The notes under the pieces: model-generated
Told to the model about the DNA's origin: nothing
Database searches by the model: none
What the model saw: only the letters and a program-made list of their open reading frames with translations
Position numbers and translations under genes: made by a program
Part shown: piece by piece, positions 52,209 through 60,826 of the stretch
Layout of the letters: every line of letters begins with the position of its first letter
How positions within the stretch are numbered: position 1 is the stretch's first letter
Source: Motiliproteus sp965230735
GTDB taxonomy: Bacteria > Pseudomonadota > Gammaproteobacteria > Pseudomonadales > Balneatricaceae
DNA: 64,000 nucleotides
Assembly (NCBI RefSeq): GCF_965230735.1
Contig: NZ_OZ246016.1
Location: forward strand, 1,984,001 to 2,048,000
Direction: 5' to 3'

Positions 52209-52331
52209 GTGCCTTAAATAACCGTGGTTTACGACTGTTACGCGCCGCTTGGATCGGGCGTAGAGAAAAGCGGCTAGGATACAATAGATAGGCTGTGGCA
52301 GATAGGTTTTTTGCCCGTTGGAGGAGAGGAT

Positions 52332-52880
52332 ATGACTGATAAAGATCCGCAAAAGTCCGGGCCGAAGTTGCCCGATAGCGCTCCTGAGGTTTATAACCGC
52401 CTGTTGGAGCGGGTTTACCTGTCGATCGGGAAAGTTGAAGAGCATTCCTGGCCCTATATCAAGGAGCAGATAGAAGAAGCGGCCCGGATCGAGCTGGCCG
52501 CCGAAGAGATGACCCGTGAAGAGTTGGACCTGCTGCAGGCTTACCTGCAACGGGATCTTCGTGAAGCGGGAACGGTATTGCACAAAACCGGTGAGGGGTT
52601 GGCCAACTGGCTCAACTTCGATCTGCAGGCGCTGGAATACACCCTGGTGGAGCGGTTGTTCGGATTGGCCGATCAGACCCGTGTCGATCAGACCGAGCTG
52701 CAATTACGACTGGATCATGGTCCGGAGGATTACCTGGCCGGCGAGGTGGCGGCGGCTGGACAATTGCGTTGTCTGGAGTGCGGTGCCCTGGTCAAGCTAC
52801 CTCAGACGACACTGATTGAGCCTTGTCATCAATGCAGTAACCGCTTTTTCCATCGGGACAGCGGCATATGGAATCAATAA
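52332..52880 (+). CDS. ybeL: YbeL-like zinc-ribbon protein (DUF1451)
   Basis: A 182-residue cytoplasmic protein of the DUF1451 family. The N-terminal two thirds are helical (RLLERVYLSIGKVEEHSWPYIKEQIEEA). A zinc-ribbon follows near the C-terminus: CLECG then CHQCS, separated by about 18 residues. Function unknown. The ATG at 52332 has a GGAGAGGAT ribosome site; the in-frame TTG at 52311 is rejected. It is divergent from leuS and followed by a bidirectional terminator. Confidence 0.88.
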   Translation: MTDKDPQKSGPKLPDSAPEVYNRLLERVYLSIGKVEEHSWPYIKEQIEEAARIELAAEEMTREELDLLQAYLQRDLREAGTVLHKTGEGLANWLNFDLQALEYTLVERLFGLADQTRVDQTELQLRLDHGPEDYLAGEVAAAGQLRCLECGALVKLPQTTLIEPCHQCSNRFFHRDSGIWNQ

Positions 52881-52924
52881 TCGGATCATAGATCGATCGA
52901 TGATCGGTGACCCAAACCCATAGA

Positions 52925-52957
52925 GCAAAAAAGGCAGCCGAGTTGGCTGCCTTTTTT
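52925..52957 (+). terminator. Bidirectional intrinsic terminator between ybeL and cysH
   Basis: GGCAGCC (52933-52939) and GGCTGCC (52945-52951) pair around GAGTT, with six A upstream and six T downstream. It can terminate both ybeL (plus) and the convergent cysH (minus). Confidence 0.92.
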
Positions 52958-52977
52958 GTTGAGCTACCAGCTGATGA

Positions 52978-53598
52978 TCAGAGCTTGGTGTGCAGGCCGC
53001 ACTCACGGTTGGCCAGGGCCTTGGTGGGGTCAAAATACTTGATCACGTTGGGTAGGTCGTTCTCTTCCAGATAACGCTGCATGTCGGCTTCTTTCCAATG
53101 CAGCAGCGGAGCGACCTTCAGGACGCCGTTGGGGCCGGTGCCGACAATCTCCATCTCCTGACGGAATGCGGTTTGCTCGCTGCGTACCGCCGTCAACCAG
53201 ACATCGGGCTGGTACTCGTTCATCGCTCGGGCGAAAGGCTCCAGCTTGAACTGTTCGGTGAACTCGGCATGGCGTTCATCGTCGACGCTGGGGATACCGC
53301 CCAGAGCGGCATCGCAACGAGCTGCGCTGACCTTGGGAGTGTACACATCGATATTCAGGTTCAGCGTGTCGATCAGTTGTTGAGCGACCTTGTAGGTTTC
53401 GCGGGTGTTATAGCCGGAGTCGATCCAAACCACGGGGATATCCGCTTTGACCTGAACCGCCATATGCAGAATTACCGCTTCAAAGGGCCCGAAGTTGGTG
53501 GTGGTGATCGGGTTTTTTGCCTGCTTAATCGCCCATTCAATGATCTGTTGCGGTGACGCATTAAGGAGTTCTTGATTGGCCTTGGCAATATCTAGCAT
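52978..53598 (-). CDS. cysH: Phosphoadenylyl-sulfate reductase (CysH-like)
   Basis: A 206-residue enzyme of assimilatory sulfate reduction that turns PAPS into sulfite using thioredoxin. The nucleotide-binding region begins NFGPFEAVILHMAVQ. The segment TAVRSEQTAFRQEM is conserved. The catalytic cysteine is Cys200 in the C-terminal ECGLHTKL motif. The iron-sulfur cysteine pairs of APS reductases (CC and CxxC) are absent, so PAPS rather than APS is the likely substrate. It is shorter than the about 244-residue E. coli CysH at the N-terminus, as in related marine bacteria. No sulfate genes are adjacent. Its 296-bp upstream region is AT-rich. Confidence 0.9.
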   Translation of the reverse strand: MLDIAKANQELLNASPQQIIEWAIKQAKNPITTTNFGPFEAVILHMAVQVKADIPVVWIDSGYNTRETYKVAQQLIDTLNLNIDVYTPKVSAARCDAALGGIPSVDDERHAEFTEQFKLEPFARAMNEYQPDVWLTAVRSEQTAFRQEMEIVGTGPNGVLKVAPLLHWKEADMQRYLEENDLPNVIKYFDPTKALANRECGLHTKL

Positions 53599-53894
53599 CT
53601 TGGGTTACCGGTCGCTGAATAGAATGGATGCGAGATATTAAGAGGCTACCGGGTAAAATGCAATTAGTCGTAGGAATAACGATATATTGGCGAGTCATTA
53701 GGGTGTTGACTGGTTGTTATTCTTTTAAGGATATTCCAGGTTGTTATAAGAGGCGGGAGAGAGAAAAGGGGGTGAAATCCCAATAAAAATAATTCAAAGG
53801 AGGATAGGTTATTTGTTCTCTTGGCTTTTATTTAAAATAAAACTCGCAGTATTTAATTCGATGCTGATTTAAATGCTTTGGTGATTTATCGAAA
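53599..53894 (-). other. AT-rich leader and control region upstream of cysH
   Basis: From 53599 to about 53620 the base composition is ordinary. From about 53640 to 53894 it is markedly AT-rich, unlike all surrounding sequence, with runs such as TTTTATTTTAAATAAAAG on the minus strand. I see no ORF. CysB-type activation would need an extended AT-rich promoter region like this, but I cannot identify a defined binding site. I found no convincing riboswitch fold. Confidence 0.6.
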
Positions 53895-55583
53895 TTAAAA
53901 CTTATCCTCTTGGTAAATAAAATATTGGTTCCTACCCATCTCTTTAGCTTTGTACATGGCTAGATCAGCATAACGAAGCAGTAGATCCCCATCGTGGGGG
54001 TAGTCAGGGTATAGGCAGATACCGATACTGGCTGAAACCGCGACCATCTTTTTGTTGGGCAGGCTGAACGGGTGGGTGATCGAGACCAGTACCCGCTTGA
54101 TAACCTGTTCCAGGTCGGCGTGACTCTTTAGTTGCGTCAACACCAACGCAAATTCATCGCCGCCCAGGCGTGCTACGGTATCTTCTTCACGGATGCACTC
54201 GTTAATGCGGTTGGCGATCTCAACCAGCAACAGGTCTCCAGCCCGATGGCCGAACTGATCGTTAACCGGTTTGAAGTTGTCGAGGTCGAGAAAGCAGATG
54301 GCGATGGTGTTTTGATGCCGCTTGGCGTTTGCCAGGGCCTGAGCCAGACGATCAGACAGCAATGTGCGATTGGGTAGCCGGGTCAGGGTGTCATAGTAGG
54401 CCAGCTGTTCCACCTCTTCGTGATGACGCATCAACGCGGTAATATCGGTCAATACCCCGATAAACTGGCTGATGCTTCCATCCGGGCTGGCAACCGCCTT
54501 GATGGTGGTACGACAGGCAAACAGTTGACCATCTTTACGGCGATTCCAGGTTTCTCCTTTCCAGACACCCTTAGTACGTAAAGAATGCCACATCTGGGCA
54601 AAGAAACTGGGATCGTGATAGCCGGATTTTAGAAAGCGGGGGTTGGTATTAATAATCTCTTCTTTGGAATAACCCGATAAACTACAAAACGCCTCATTAG
54701 TTTCAATAATCATACCGGAAGCGTCGGTAATAATAATGCCTTCGCTGACGTTATCAAAGACGCTGGCCGCAATTCGAAGCTGCTGCTCAGACTTATAAGT
54801 ATCAGTAATGTCGCGGCTAATACCGAAAATACCATCGACCTTTCCGGATTTGTCCAGCACGGGCCATTTGTTGGTGCTGACCCAGCCTTTTTCTCCCTGC
54901 TCATCAAAAAAAGGATCGACTCGATCCAGCAGGGGGACACCCTGTTTAAAGATGGGCCGCTCTTCCTCGGAATAGATTTTTGCCATCTCTTCGGGAAAGA
55001 CTTCTGAATCATGCTTGCCTATCATCTCTCGCCAACTGGTATGGCCGGTGATATTGGCTAATCGTTGGCTGCAGAATCTGAATCGGCTGTCCTTGTCTTT
55101 AAAGTAGATAAAATCTGAGGTGTTCTCGAGTAATGTGATGAAGTCCTGATTCAGCGATTTCAGTTGCTGCTCGGCGGCATAGCGGTCGGTGATGTCATGG
55201 ATAATCGAGAACAGGAAATCCTGCCCATCGATCTCGACTTTACCGGAGTGCACTTCAACATGGCGCAGGTCTCCGCTGGCCAGCTGGTGTACAAAGAAAA
55301 AGTGGTTGCGCTTCTCGGCCATGGCCCGGCGCATTTCCAAGTTAACCTCTTCCTCGGTGTACTGGTTGATTTCACTGATTTTCATCGCCGTAATCTGCGC
55401 ACGATCGTAACCGTAGTAGTGGCATGCACAATCATTGGCATCAATGATCGCCCCGTCCGTTGGGTCGATCAGCAGCATCGGTACCTTGGAGTCGCTGAAC
55501 AGAACCCGATAGCGGTTGCTGAGCCGATCTGCTGTCTGATCAGTTCCGCTGCTCTGCGTGGATAGGGGCTGCGCTCGTTCCAT
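53895..55583 (-). CDS. Diguanylate cyclase with three PAS domains
   Basis: A 562-residue soluble protein that makes cyclic di-GMP. Three PAS domains occupy about residues 22-140, 145-270 and 275-395; PAC motifs such as FSIIHDITDRY and IFGISRDITDTY end the first two. The GGDEF domain (about 395-562) has the active motif GGDEF at 474-478 and an intact RxxD inhibitory site (Arg465, Asp468), so product feedback is expected. There is no EAL domain and no membrane segment. It sits 144 bp downstream of a chemoreceptor gene on the same strand. Which signals the PAS domains sense is unknown. Confidence 0.95.
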   Translation of the reverse strand: MERAQPLSTQSSGTDQTADRLSNRYRVLFSDSKVPMLLIDPTDGAIIDANDCACHYYGYDRAQITAMKISEINQYTEEEVNLEMRRAMAEKRNHFFFVHQLASGDLRHVEVHSGKVEIDGQDFLFSIIHDITDRYAAEQQLKSLNQDFITLLENTSDFIYFKDKDSRFRFCSQRLANITGHTSWREMIGKHDSEVFPEEMAKIYSEEERPIFKQGVPLLDRVDPFFDEQGEKGWVSTNKWPVLDKSGKVDGIFGISRDITDTYKSEQQLRIAASVFDNVSEGIIITDASGMIIETNEAFCSLSGYSKEEIINTNPRFLKSGYHDPSFFAQMWHSLRTKGVWKGETWNRRKDGQLFACRTTIKAVASPDGSISQFIGVLTDITALMRHHEEVEQLAYYDTLTRLPNRTLLSDRLAQALANAKRHQNTIAICFLDLDNFKPVNDQFGHRAGDLLLVEIANRINECIREEDTVARLGGDEFALVLTQLKSHADLEQVIKRVLVSITHPFSLPNKKMVAVSASIGICLYPDYPHDGDLLLRYADLAMYKAKEMGRNQYFIYQEDKF

Positions 55584-55670
55584 GGTGGGTGATTGTCAGT
55601 GATTTATTAAATGTCAGGATTTATGGGGCGAGTGAATGTTACAACCTCGTGAAAGTTAACTGCAAATTGG

Positions 55671-55706
55671 CCTGTCCCCTTGATATTGGAATCTCAAGGG
55701 GACAGG
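55671..55706 (-). terminator. Perfect 13-bp inverted repeat after the chemoreceptor gene
   Basis: CCTGTCCCCTTGA (55671-55683) and TCAAGGGGACAGG (55694-55706) are perfect complements around a 10-base loop, 22 bp past the stop. No T run follows on the minus strand. It could be a terminator without a U-tract. The GGGGACAG core also resembles REP-type dispersed repeats of gammaproteobacteria. Confidence 0.55.
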
Positions 55707-55727
55707 GCGACTGGGGCAGCAACGAGG

Positions 55728-57608
55728 TTAACCGCTCACTTGGAACCTGGCGGTAATCTGCTTCAGATCGATAGCACGGGTAGCCACCTGCTGGCTGGCA
55801 TCGACGATGGCGCTGGACTCTGCCGAGCTTTGATCCAACGAGCCGGATACCTGCTCCATGTTTTCGGCGATCTCCTTTACCGTACTGGCCAGCTGTTCAA
55901 TCGCAACCGCAATCTGCTGGGTTTGATCGGAGGCGGTCTCGACCTGGTCTTCGATAGAGCGAACCGCTTCGGCCGCTTCAATACCATACTGGTTGCCACG
56001 TTCGACGCTTTCGCGACCGGTCTCGATCGAGGTGATGGCGTTGCGGGTGCCGCTTTGCAACTCATTGACGATCTCGGTGATCTCGTTGGAAGCACCGACG
56101 GTTTTCTCGGCCAGGGTTCTGACTTCGTCCGCCACCACGGCGAAGCCCCGTCCCGCTTCACCGGCCCGGGCTGCTTCGATAGCGGCGTTCAGCGCCAGCA
56201 GGTTGGTCTGCTCGGCGACGTTCTTGATCACCTCGATCACGACATCGATTTTCTCTGATCGACGGCCCAGCTCATGCATCTGTTCCACATTTTGATTGAC
56301 CACCTCGGCGACGTCGCTGAGTGCTTCCAGGGCGCGGGAAATAACCTGCCCGCCCTCATTGGCGGCCTGGTGGGCCTGCTTGGCACCGTCGTTGACCTTC
56401 AGCGTGGTTTGCGCCACTTCGGCAACGGTCGCGTTCATCTGTTCGGTGGCGGCGGCCATTGAGGTGGTCTGCTCCGATGTGAAGCTGTTGCTGGTGGCGA
56501 TATTCTCTACCGCCGACGACAACGAGCCGGACATGCCGCTGAGCTCATTACTGGTCGTGGTGACGTGGCTGACAATGCCGTGCAGGTCGTCGGTCATCTG
56601 GTTCACTGCATCGGCCAGTTGACCGAATTCGTCGTCCGTCTGCTTTTCCACTTTGACGGTCAGGTTACCGCCAGCGATCTGGTTCAGCGTGCTGATGGTT
56701 CGATTGAGACCGCGAATCGCACCGATGCCGGTCCAGGCCAGCAGCGCTATCACCACTGCCAGCACCAGAATACCGACCCCAATCATGGTGGCCTGGGCGC
56801 GTTCGACGGTCTGCAGCGAGGCGGCATTGGCCCCTACCATCACCTCGTCCTCGATATAGTGTTCGGCTTCACCGGCGGCGACGATAATGCTGCCGACCTG
56901 ATTGATCAGCTGTTGCTCCAGCTTCAGCACTTCTCCATAGCTGGCGGTTACCTCGTTCAGGGCGGCTTCGTATTCCTCGGCGACTTTGACGTAATTTTCG
57001 AATCCAAACTCGGTCAGATTGGTTTTCAGATCGGTCAAGGCTTCCAGTGCCAGCTGCGATTTTTCGGGGTCGGCCTCGATCAGGAAGTCTTTCTCGAATT
57101 GTCTGACCTCCTGCATGATTCCGGCTAAGCCGGAAAAATTCGAAACCAGGCCGTTGAGTTGCTCACCCACCTGGTTGAGCTTGCCGTGCAGACCCAGGTC
57201 GGAATTCATCCCAAAGGTTGTTTTCAATTGAGTCCAGTTCGCCAGCGTTTGAAGATGCTCGCGTACCAGAGCCGGAATGCCGGCGGTGTGTTGTTGAACG
57301 CTGTCTTCGGTCTTGCTGCTGGCCTGCTCCAGAGCGGGAACGAAGACCGACAGAATCTGCTGTTGATCCTGGCTGAAGCGCTCGAGATTATCGGGCGTCA
57401 GCTGTGCCCGCTGCTCGACCAGCGCATAGAGTTCTATCTGTAACTCCATCAGTGCGTCGGCGACATCACCGAGTTGGCTGACCTGTTCAGATGAATTGGT
57501 GACGGATTTAAGTGATAACAGCGCCGTTAGACAGAGGGCGATGGTACCGGCGGCGGTAAGTGCAATCGCCAAGGCGATCTTGCGACGGAAGGTAAGGTTC
57601 AGGCCCAT
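55728..57608 (-). CDS. Methyl-accepting chemotaxis protein
   Basis: A 626-residue transmembrane chemoreceptor. Transmembrane segment 1 (about 12-32) and segment 2 (about 273-298) enclose a helical periplasmic ligand-binding region of about 240 residues. A HAMP domain follows, then the signalling hairpin with the invariant tip QTNLLALNAAIEAARAGEAGRGFAVVADEVRTLA. It should modulate CheA through CheW. The periplasmic domain is all-helical with long coiled stretches; its ligand is unknown. It has no chemotaxis gene neighbours. Confidence 0.97.
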   Translation of the reverse strand: MGLNLTFRRKIALAIALTAAGTIALCLTALLSLKSVTNSSEQVSQLGDVADALMELQIELYALVEQRAQLTPDNLERFSQDQQQILSVFVPALEQASSKTEDSVQQHTAGIPALVREHLQTLANWTQLKTTFGMNSDLGLHGKLNQVGEQLNGLVSNFSGLAGIMQEVRQFEKDFLIEADPEKSQLALEALTDLKTNLTEFGFENYVKVAEEYEAALNEVTASYGEVLKLEQQLINQVGSIIVAAGEAEHYIEDEVMVGANAASLQTVERAQATMIGVGILVLAVVIALLAWTGIGAIRGLNRTISTLNQIAGGNLTVKVEKQTDDEFGQLADAVNQMTDDLHGIVSHVTTTSNELSGMSGSLSSAVENIATSNSFTSEQTTSMAAATEQMNATVAEVAQTTLKVNDGAKQAHQAANEGGQVISRALEALSDVAEVVNQNVEQMHELGRRSEKIDVVIEVIKNVAEQTNLLALNAAIEAARAGEAGRGFAVVADEVRTLAEKTVGASNEITEIVNELQSGTRNAITSIETGRESVERGNQYGIEAAEAVRSIEDQVETASDQTQQIAVAIEQLASTVKEIAENMEQVSGSLDQSSAESSAIVDASQQVATRAIDLKQITARFQVSG

Positions 57609-57846
57609 GTTCCTTAATCTCCAAACTGCGGGACTAGGTTTATTATTCTTTAGTAGGGTGGCTAACAGTATCTTGGCAGACGGGATAAAGCCAGTATGAA
57701 TAAGGGTTTTACCTAAGCTTTTTGATCTCGGTCTAGTTTTCGAATTTCTATTTGGTCAGTAGATCCCACCGCAAGCGTGGCTAAAACAGGAAAAAATTTG
57801 GTTAGATGACCTCGATTCAGAAAGAGTTTTGAAGCCGCGGGAGGGC

Positions 57847-59433
57847 TCAGACGGCGTCTTTAGAGTGGGGCTTTGGCAGAGGAGTCCTGAATTGGAGGAG
57901 TCCCAACAGCAGCAGGCAAAGCACCAGAACCGGGGTCGACCCCAGGCGGGTAAAGGGGGTGAGGCCAATCATCGGTTCGGCGGTTAGCTGAAGCACGTCG
58001 ACAACAAATTGTGGACCTTGAAAGAGCAGTTCGCCCTGGGGGCTGACCAGTGCGGAGATGCCGTTGTTGGTAGCCCGTAGCAGGTAGCGTCCGTTTTCCA
58101 ATGCGCGCATTCTGGCCATCTGCAGGTGCTGGTGGGGCGCCAGGCTGTCGCCGAACCAGCTGTCGTTGCTGATGGTTAACAACAGTTGGGATTGTTTGGC
58201 ACCTGAGGCGATCAGGTCCGGATAGACGATCTCATAGCAGATCGAAGCCGATAGCTTGATGGTTGTGTCAGGTTGAGCCAGTTGCAGGGCCGGTTGCTGC
58301 TCCGGTCCCAGCGAGAAACTCGACATCGGCAGGTCGAAGAAGTCGATCAGGCCCCGCAGCCACTTCTCCAGAGGCACATATTCACCGAAAGGCACCAGTC
58401 GTTGCTTGTGATAAAGCCCGTCGGCACTGCCCAGTGCCATGATCGAATTATGGAATCTGGGTGGCGTATTGGGTTCGAGGGCCGAGCGGTAGGGAATGCC
58501 GCTGATTAATCCGGTTCTGCTGCGGCTAAGCTGGGCATCAAACCCTTGCAAGCGCGCCCGGGCTTGATGGTAAAGCAACGGGATGGCGGTTTCCGGCCAG
58601 ATAATCAGGTCGGCTTTGTCGGTACCTTCCTCCAGTAACGGCTCGCTTAAAGAAAGGTAGTGATCGATGATCGAATCGCGGTAATCGGGATGCCATTTCA
58701 GCTCTTGGGGAATATTGCCCTGTACCAGCGCGACGCGAATCGGAGCCGTGGGGGCGGATTGGGTCCAGCTGTGTTGTTGCAGCAGCGCTCCGAGTGCAAA
58801 AGGTAGCAGGCTCAGCCCCAGACGCAGCAGGCTTTGCCGACCCGGATAGCTAACGATCAGGTAGAGGGCGGCAGCCAGCAGGGCGCTGAAGCCGCTGAGG
58901 CCATAGACCCCGGTTAGAGGCGCCCAACCGGCAAGCCAGTTATCGATACCGGCATAGCCCAGCAGCAGCCAGGGGAATCCGGTCAGAAACCAGCTGCGAA
59001 ACCACTCGGCAAGCACCCAGAGTGCGCCAAAGCCGAGCCATATGCTCCAGGGGGAACGGTTGATCAGACGTCGGTGCAGATAACCATGGAGACTGAAAAA
59101 CAGCGCCATCGCCATCACAAAGGCAGCGGTAAGAGAGCCGGCCAGCCAGGGCGGTGCGTTACCGAACTGGTTGATGCTGACGTAGACCCAGGATACGCCT
59201 ACTCCGAAAAAACCGACCCCGTACAGCCAGCCGATCCATGCCGCTTGGCGCGGTTTCGGGCTAGCCTGCAGGCAGGCCAGCAGCAGTGCGCAAGAGAGAA
59301 TGCTCAGCGGCCAGATCTCGAACGGCGCAAAACCCAAGGGTGCGATCGCGCCGGCCAGCAGCGCAACCAAGCCTCCCATCGGGCCGCTCAGTCGCCATTC
59401 TGGAAACCATCGAGGACGGCTGCGGTTATCCAA
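57847..59433 (-). CDS. lnt: Apolipoprotein N-acyltransferase
   Basis: A 528-residue inner-membrane enzyme that adds the third acyl chain to lipoproteins. About six to eight hydrophobic segments in the first 220 residues precede a nitrilase domain with the catalytic triad: Glu in WPETAIPLL, Lys in KQRLVPFGEYVP and Cys in SICYEIVYPD. It is 14 bp downstream of corC. A 238-bp region with no ORF lies between its end and the chemoreceptor gene. Confidence 0.97.
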   Translation of the reverse strand: MDNRSRPRWFPEWRLSGPMGGLVALLAGAIAPLGFAPFEIWPLSILSCALLLACLQASPKPRQAAWIGWLYGVGFFGVGVSWVYVSINQFGNAPPWLAGSLTAAFVMAMALFFSLHGYLHRRLINRSPWSIWLGFGALWVLAEWFRSWFLTGFPWLLLGYAGIDNWLAGWAPLTGVYGLSGFSALLAAALYLIVSYPGRQSLLRLGLSLLPFALGALLQQHSWTQSAPTAPIRVALVQGNIPQELKWHPDYRDSIIDHYLSLSEPLLEEGTDKADLIIWPETAIPLLYHQARARLQGFDAQLSRSRTGLISGIPYRSALEPNTPPRFHNSIMALGSADGLYHKQRLVPFGEYVPLEKWLRGLIDFFDLPMSSFSLGPEQQPALQLAQPDTTIKLSASICYEIVYPDLIASGAKQSQLLLTISNDSWFGDSLAPHQHLQMARMRALENGRYLLRATNNGISALVSPQGELLFQGPQFVVDVLQLTAEPMIGLTPFTRLGSTPVLVLCLLLLGLLQFRTPLPKPHSKDAV

Positions 59434-59447
59434 GCTGAATGAATCCG

Positions 59448-60302
59448 TCAGTTATTCGATTGCAGTCGTGAGACCTGTAAAAGCCGGATCCGCCGGTTGT
59501 CGGCGTTGAGCACCTTGAAGCGGAAGCCCTCGAAGTCTACCTGGTCGTCCCGTTGCGGCAAGTGGCCGAAGCAATGGGTGACGATACCGCCGATGGTATC
59601 GAACTCGTCGTCATTCAGGTGGGCGTTGAAGTAATCGTTGAAGTCTTCGATCTCGGTCAGGGCCTTGACGATATAGGCATTCTCCTCGATCTGCTTGATC
59701 GGGGTGTCTTCCTCTTCGGCGTCATATTCGTCTTCGATCTCGCCGACGATCTGCTCCAGCACATCCTCGATGGTGATCAGACCGGCGATGCCGCCGTACT
59801 CGTCAACGACGACTGCCATATGGCTGCGGGTGGCACGGAACTCGCCCAGCAGGGTGTTGAGGCGTTTGCTCTCCGGCACGAAAGTGGCCGGGCGAAGCAG
59901 GTCCTGAATATTGATGCTGTCGATGCTTTCGCGAAGCAGGAACGGCAGCAGATCTTTGGCCAGCAGGATGCCGATCACTTCGTCCGGCGATTCACCAATG
60001 ACCGGAAAGCGCGAGTGAGAAGCATCGATCATCTCCGGGAGGAACTGCTGAGGGGTCAAGGTGGAGTCGATAACAACCATCTGTGGACGCGGAATCATGA
60101 TATCGCGAACCTGCATGTCCGAGACCGCCATGGCGCCTTCGATGATGCCAAGCGCTTCGCTGTCCAGGACCTGGCTGTCTTCGGCACTTTTCAGCAGTAC
60201 CAGCAGATCATCACGGTCGCGGGGTTCATCGGAGAAGGCTTGGGTGATTCTATCCAGCCAGGACTTGCCGCCCTGACCGTTGGTCGATCGATCTTCGCTC
60301 AT
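59448..60302 (-). CDS. corC: CorC, CBS-domain magnesium/cobalt efflux accessory protein
   Basis: A 284-residue cytoplasmic protein. A CBS pair (about 70-190, beginning DIMIPRPQMVVIDSTLTPQQF) binds adenine nucleotide, and a C-terminal CorC_HlyC transporter-associated domain (about 205-280) ends near RIRLLQVSRL. It is linked to Mg2+/Co2+ homeostasis. The position between ybeY and lnt is the conserved one. Confidence 0.95.
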   Translation of the reverse strand: MSEDRSTNGQGGKSWLDRITQAFSDEPRDRDDLLVLLKSAEDSQVLDSEALGIIEGAMAVSDMQVRDIMIPRPQMVVIDSTLTPQQFLPEMIDASHSRFPVIGESPDEVIGILLAKDLLPFLLRESIDSINIQDLLRPATFVPESKRLNTLLGEFRATRSHMAVVVDEYGGIAGLITIEDVLEQIVGEIEDEYDAEEEDTPIKQIEENAYIVKALTEIEDFNDYFNAHLNDDEFDTIGGIVTHCFGHLPQRDDQVDFEGFRFKVLNADNRRIRLLQVSRLQSNN

Positions 60303-60370
60303 GCAGTTGATGCCTCACTTTGCATCGTCAGTTTGCCTCGTCGAATCCCTCGGGCTTCTGCCCGCGGGGG

Positions 60371-60826
60371 TCACTGGGGCGCGTAGGGGTCTTCGATTCC
60401 CAAGGCGGCCAGTAGTTCGGTTTCCAGCGGCTCCATCTCGGCGGCCTGTTCATCACTGATATGGTCGTAACCGAGCAGGTGCAGAATACCGTGGATCAAC
60501 ATATGTGCCCAGTGGTGCGACAGCGCTTTGTGCTGCTCATCGGCTTCCCGTGCGACCACGGGAGCACAGATCACCAGATCACCGAGCAAGTCTAATTCGA
60601 TTCCGGGCGGCGCTTCAAAAGGGAAGGATAAGACATTGGTCGGCTTGTCCTTGCCGCGATATTCACGGTTCAGTTGCTGGCTCTCCGTTTCGTCGACGAT
60701 ACGAATGGTCAGCTCCGCCTGCTCTCGGCGCCCCTTGAGTGCGTGCTCGGCCCATTGCTGGAACTGTTCGTCAGACGGCAATCCAGCCGCATCGCTGGCC
60801 AGTTGCAGATCCAATTCGATGCTCAA
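60371..60826 (-). CDS. ybeY: Endoribonuclease YbeY
   Basis: A 151-residue zinc-dependent RNase that matures 16S rRNA 3' ends. It has TNVLSFPFE in the centre and the metal-binding motif HMLIHGILHLLGYDH. It overlaps ybeZ by four bases; YbeZ is its known partner. Confidence 0.97.
   Translation of the reverse strand: MSIELDLQLASDAAGLPSDEQFQQWAEHALKGRREQAELTIRIVDETESQQLNREYRGKDKPTNVLSFPFEAPPGIELDLLGDLVICAPVVAREADEQHKALSHHWAHMLIHGILHLLGYDHISDEQAAEMEPLETELLAALGIEDPYAPQ

Noticed and set aside
52209..52703. 165-residue N-terminal extension of leuS
   Set aside because: It is antisense to ybeL and unlike any leucyl-tRNA synthetase; the conserved protein begins at 52208.
53760..53800. Riboswitch-like GGGGGTGAAATCCC hairpin upstream of cysH
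   Set aside because: The pairing is short, no conserved aptamer core is visible, and it is not near the start codon.
57609..57720. Sigma-28 flagellar promoter upstream of the chemoreceptor
   Set aside because: The best candidate matches only about half of the GCCGATAA box, too weak to claim.
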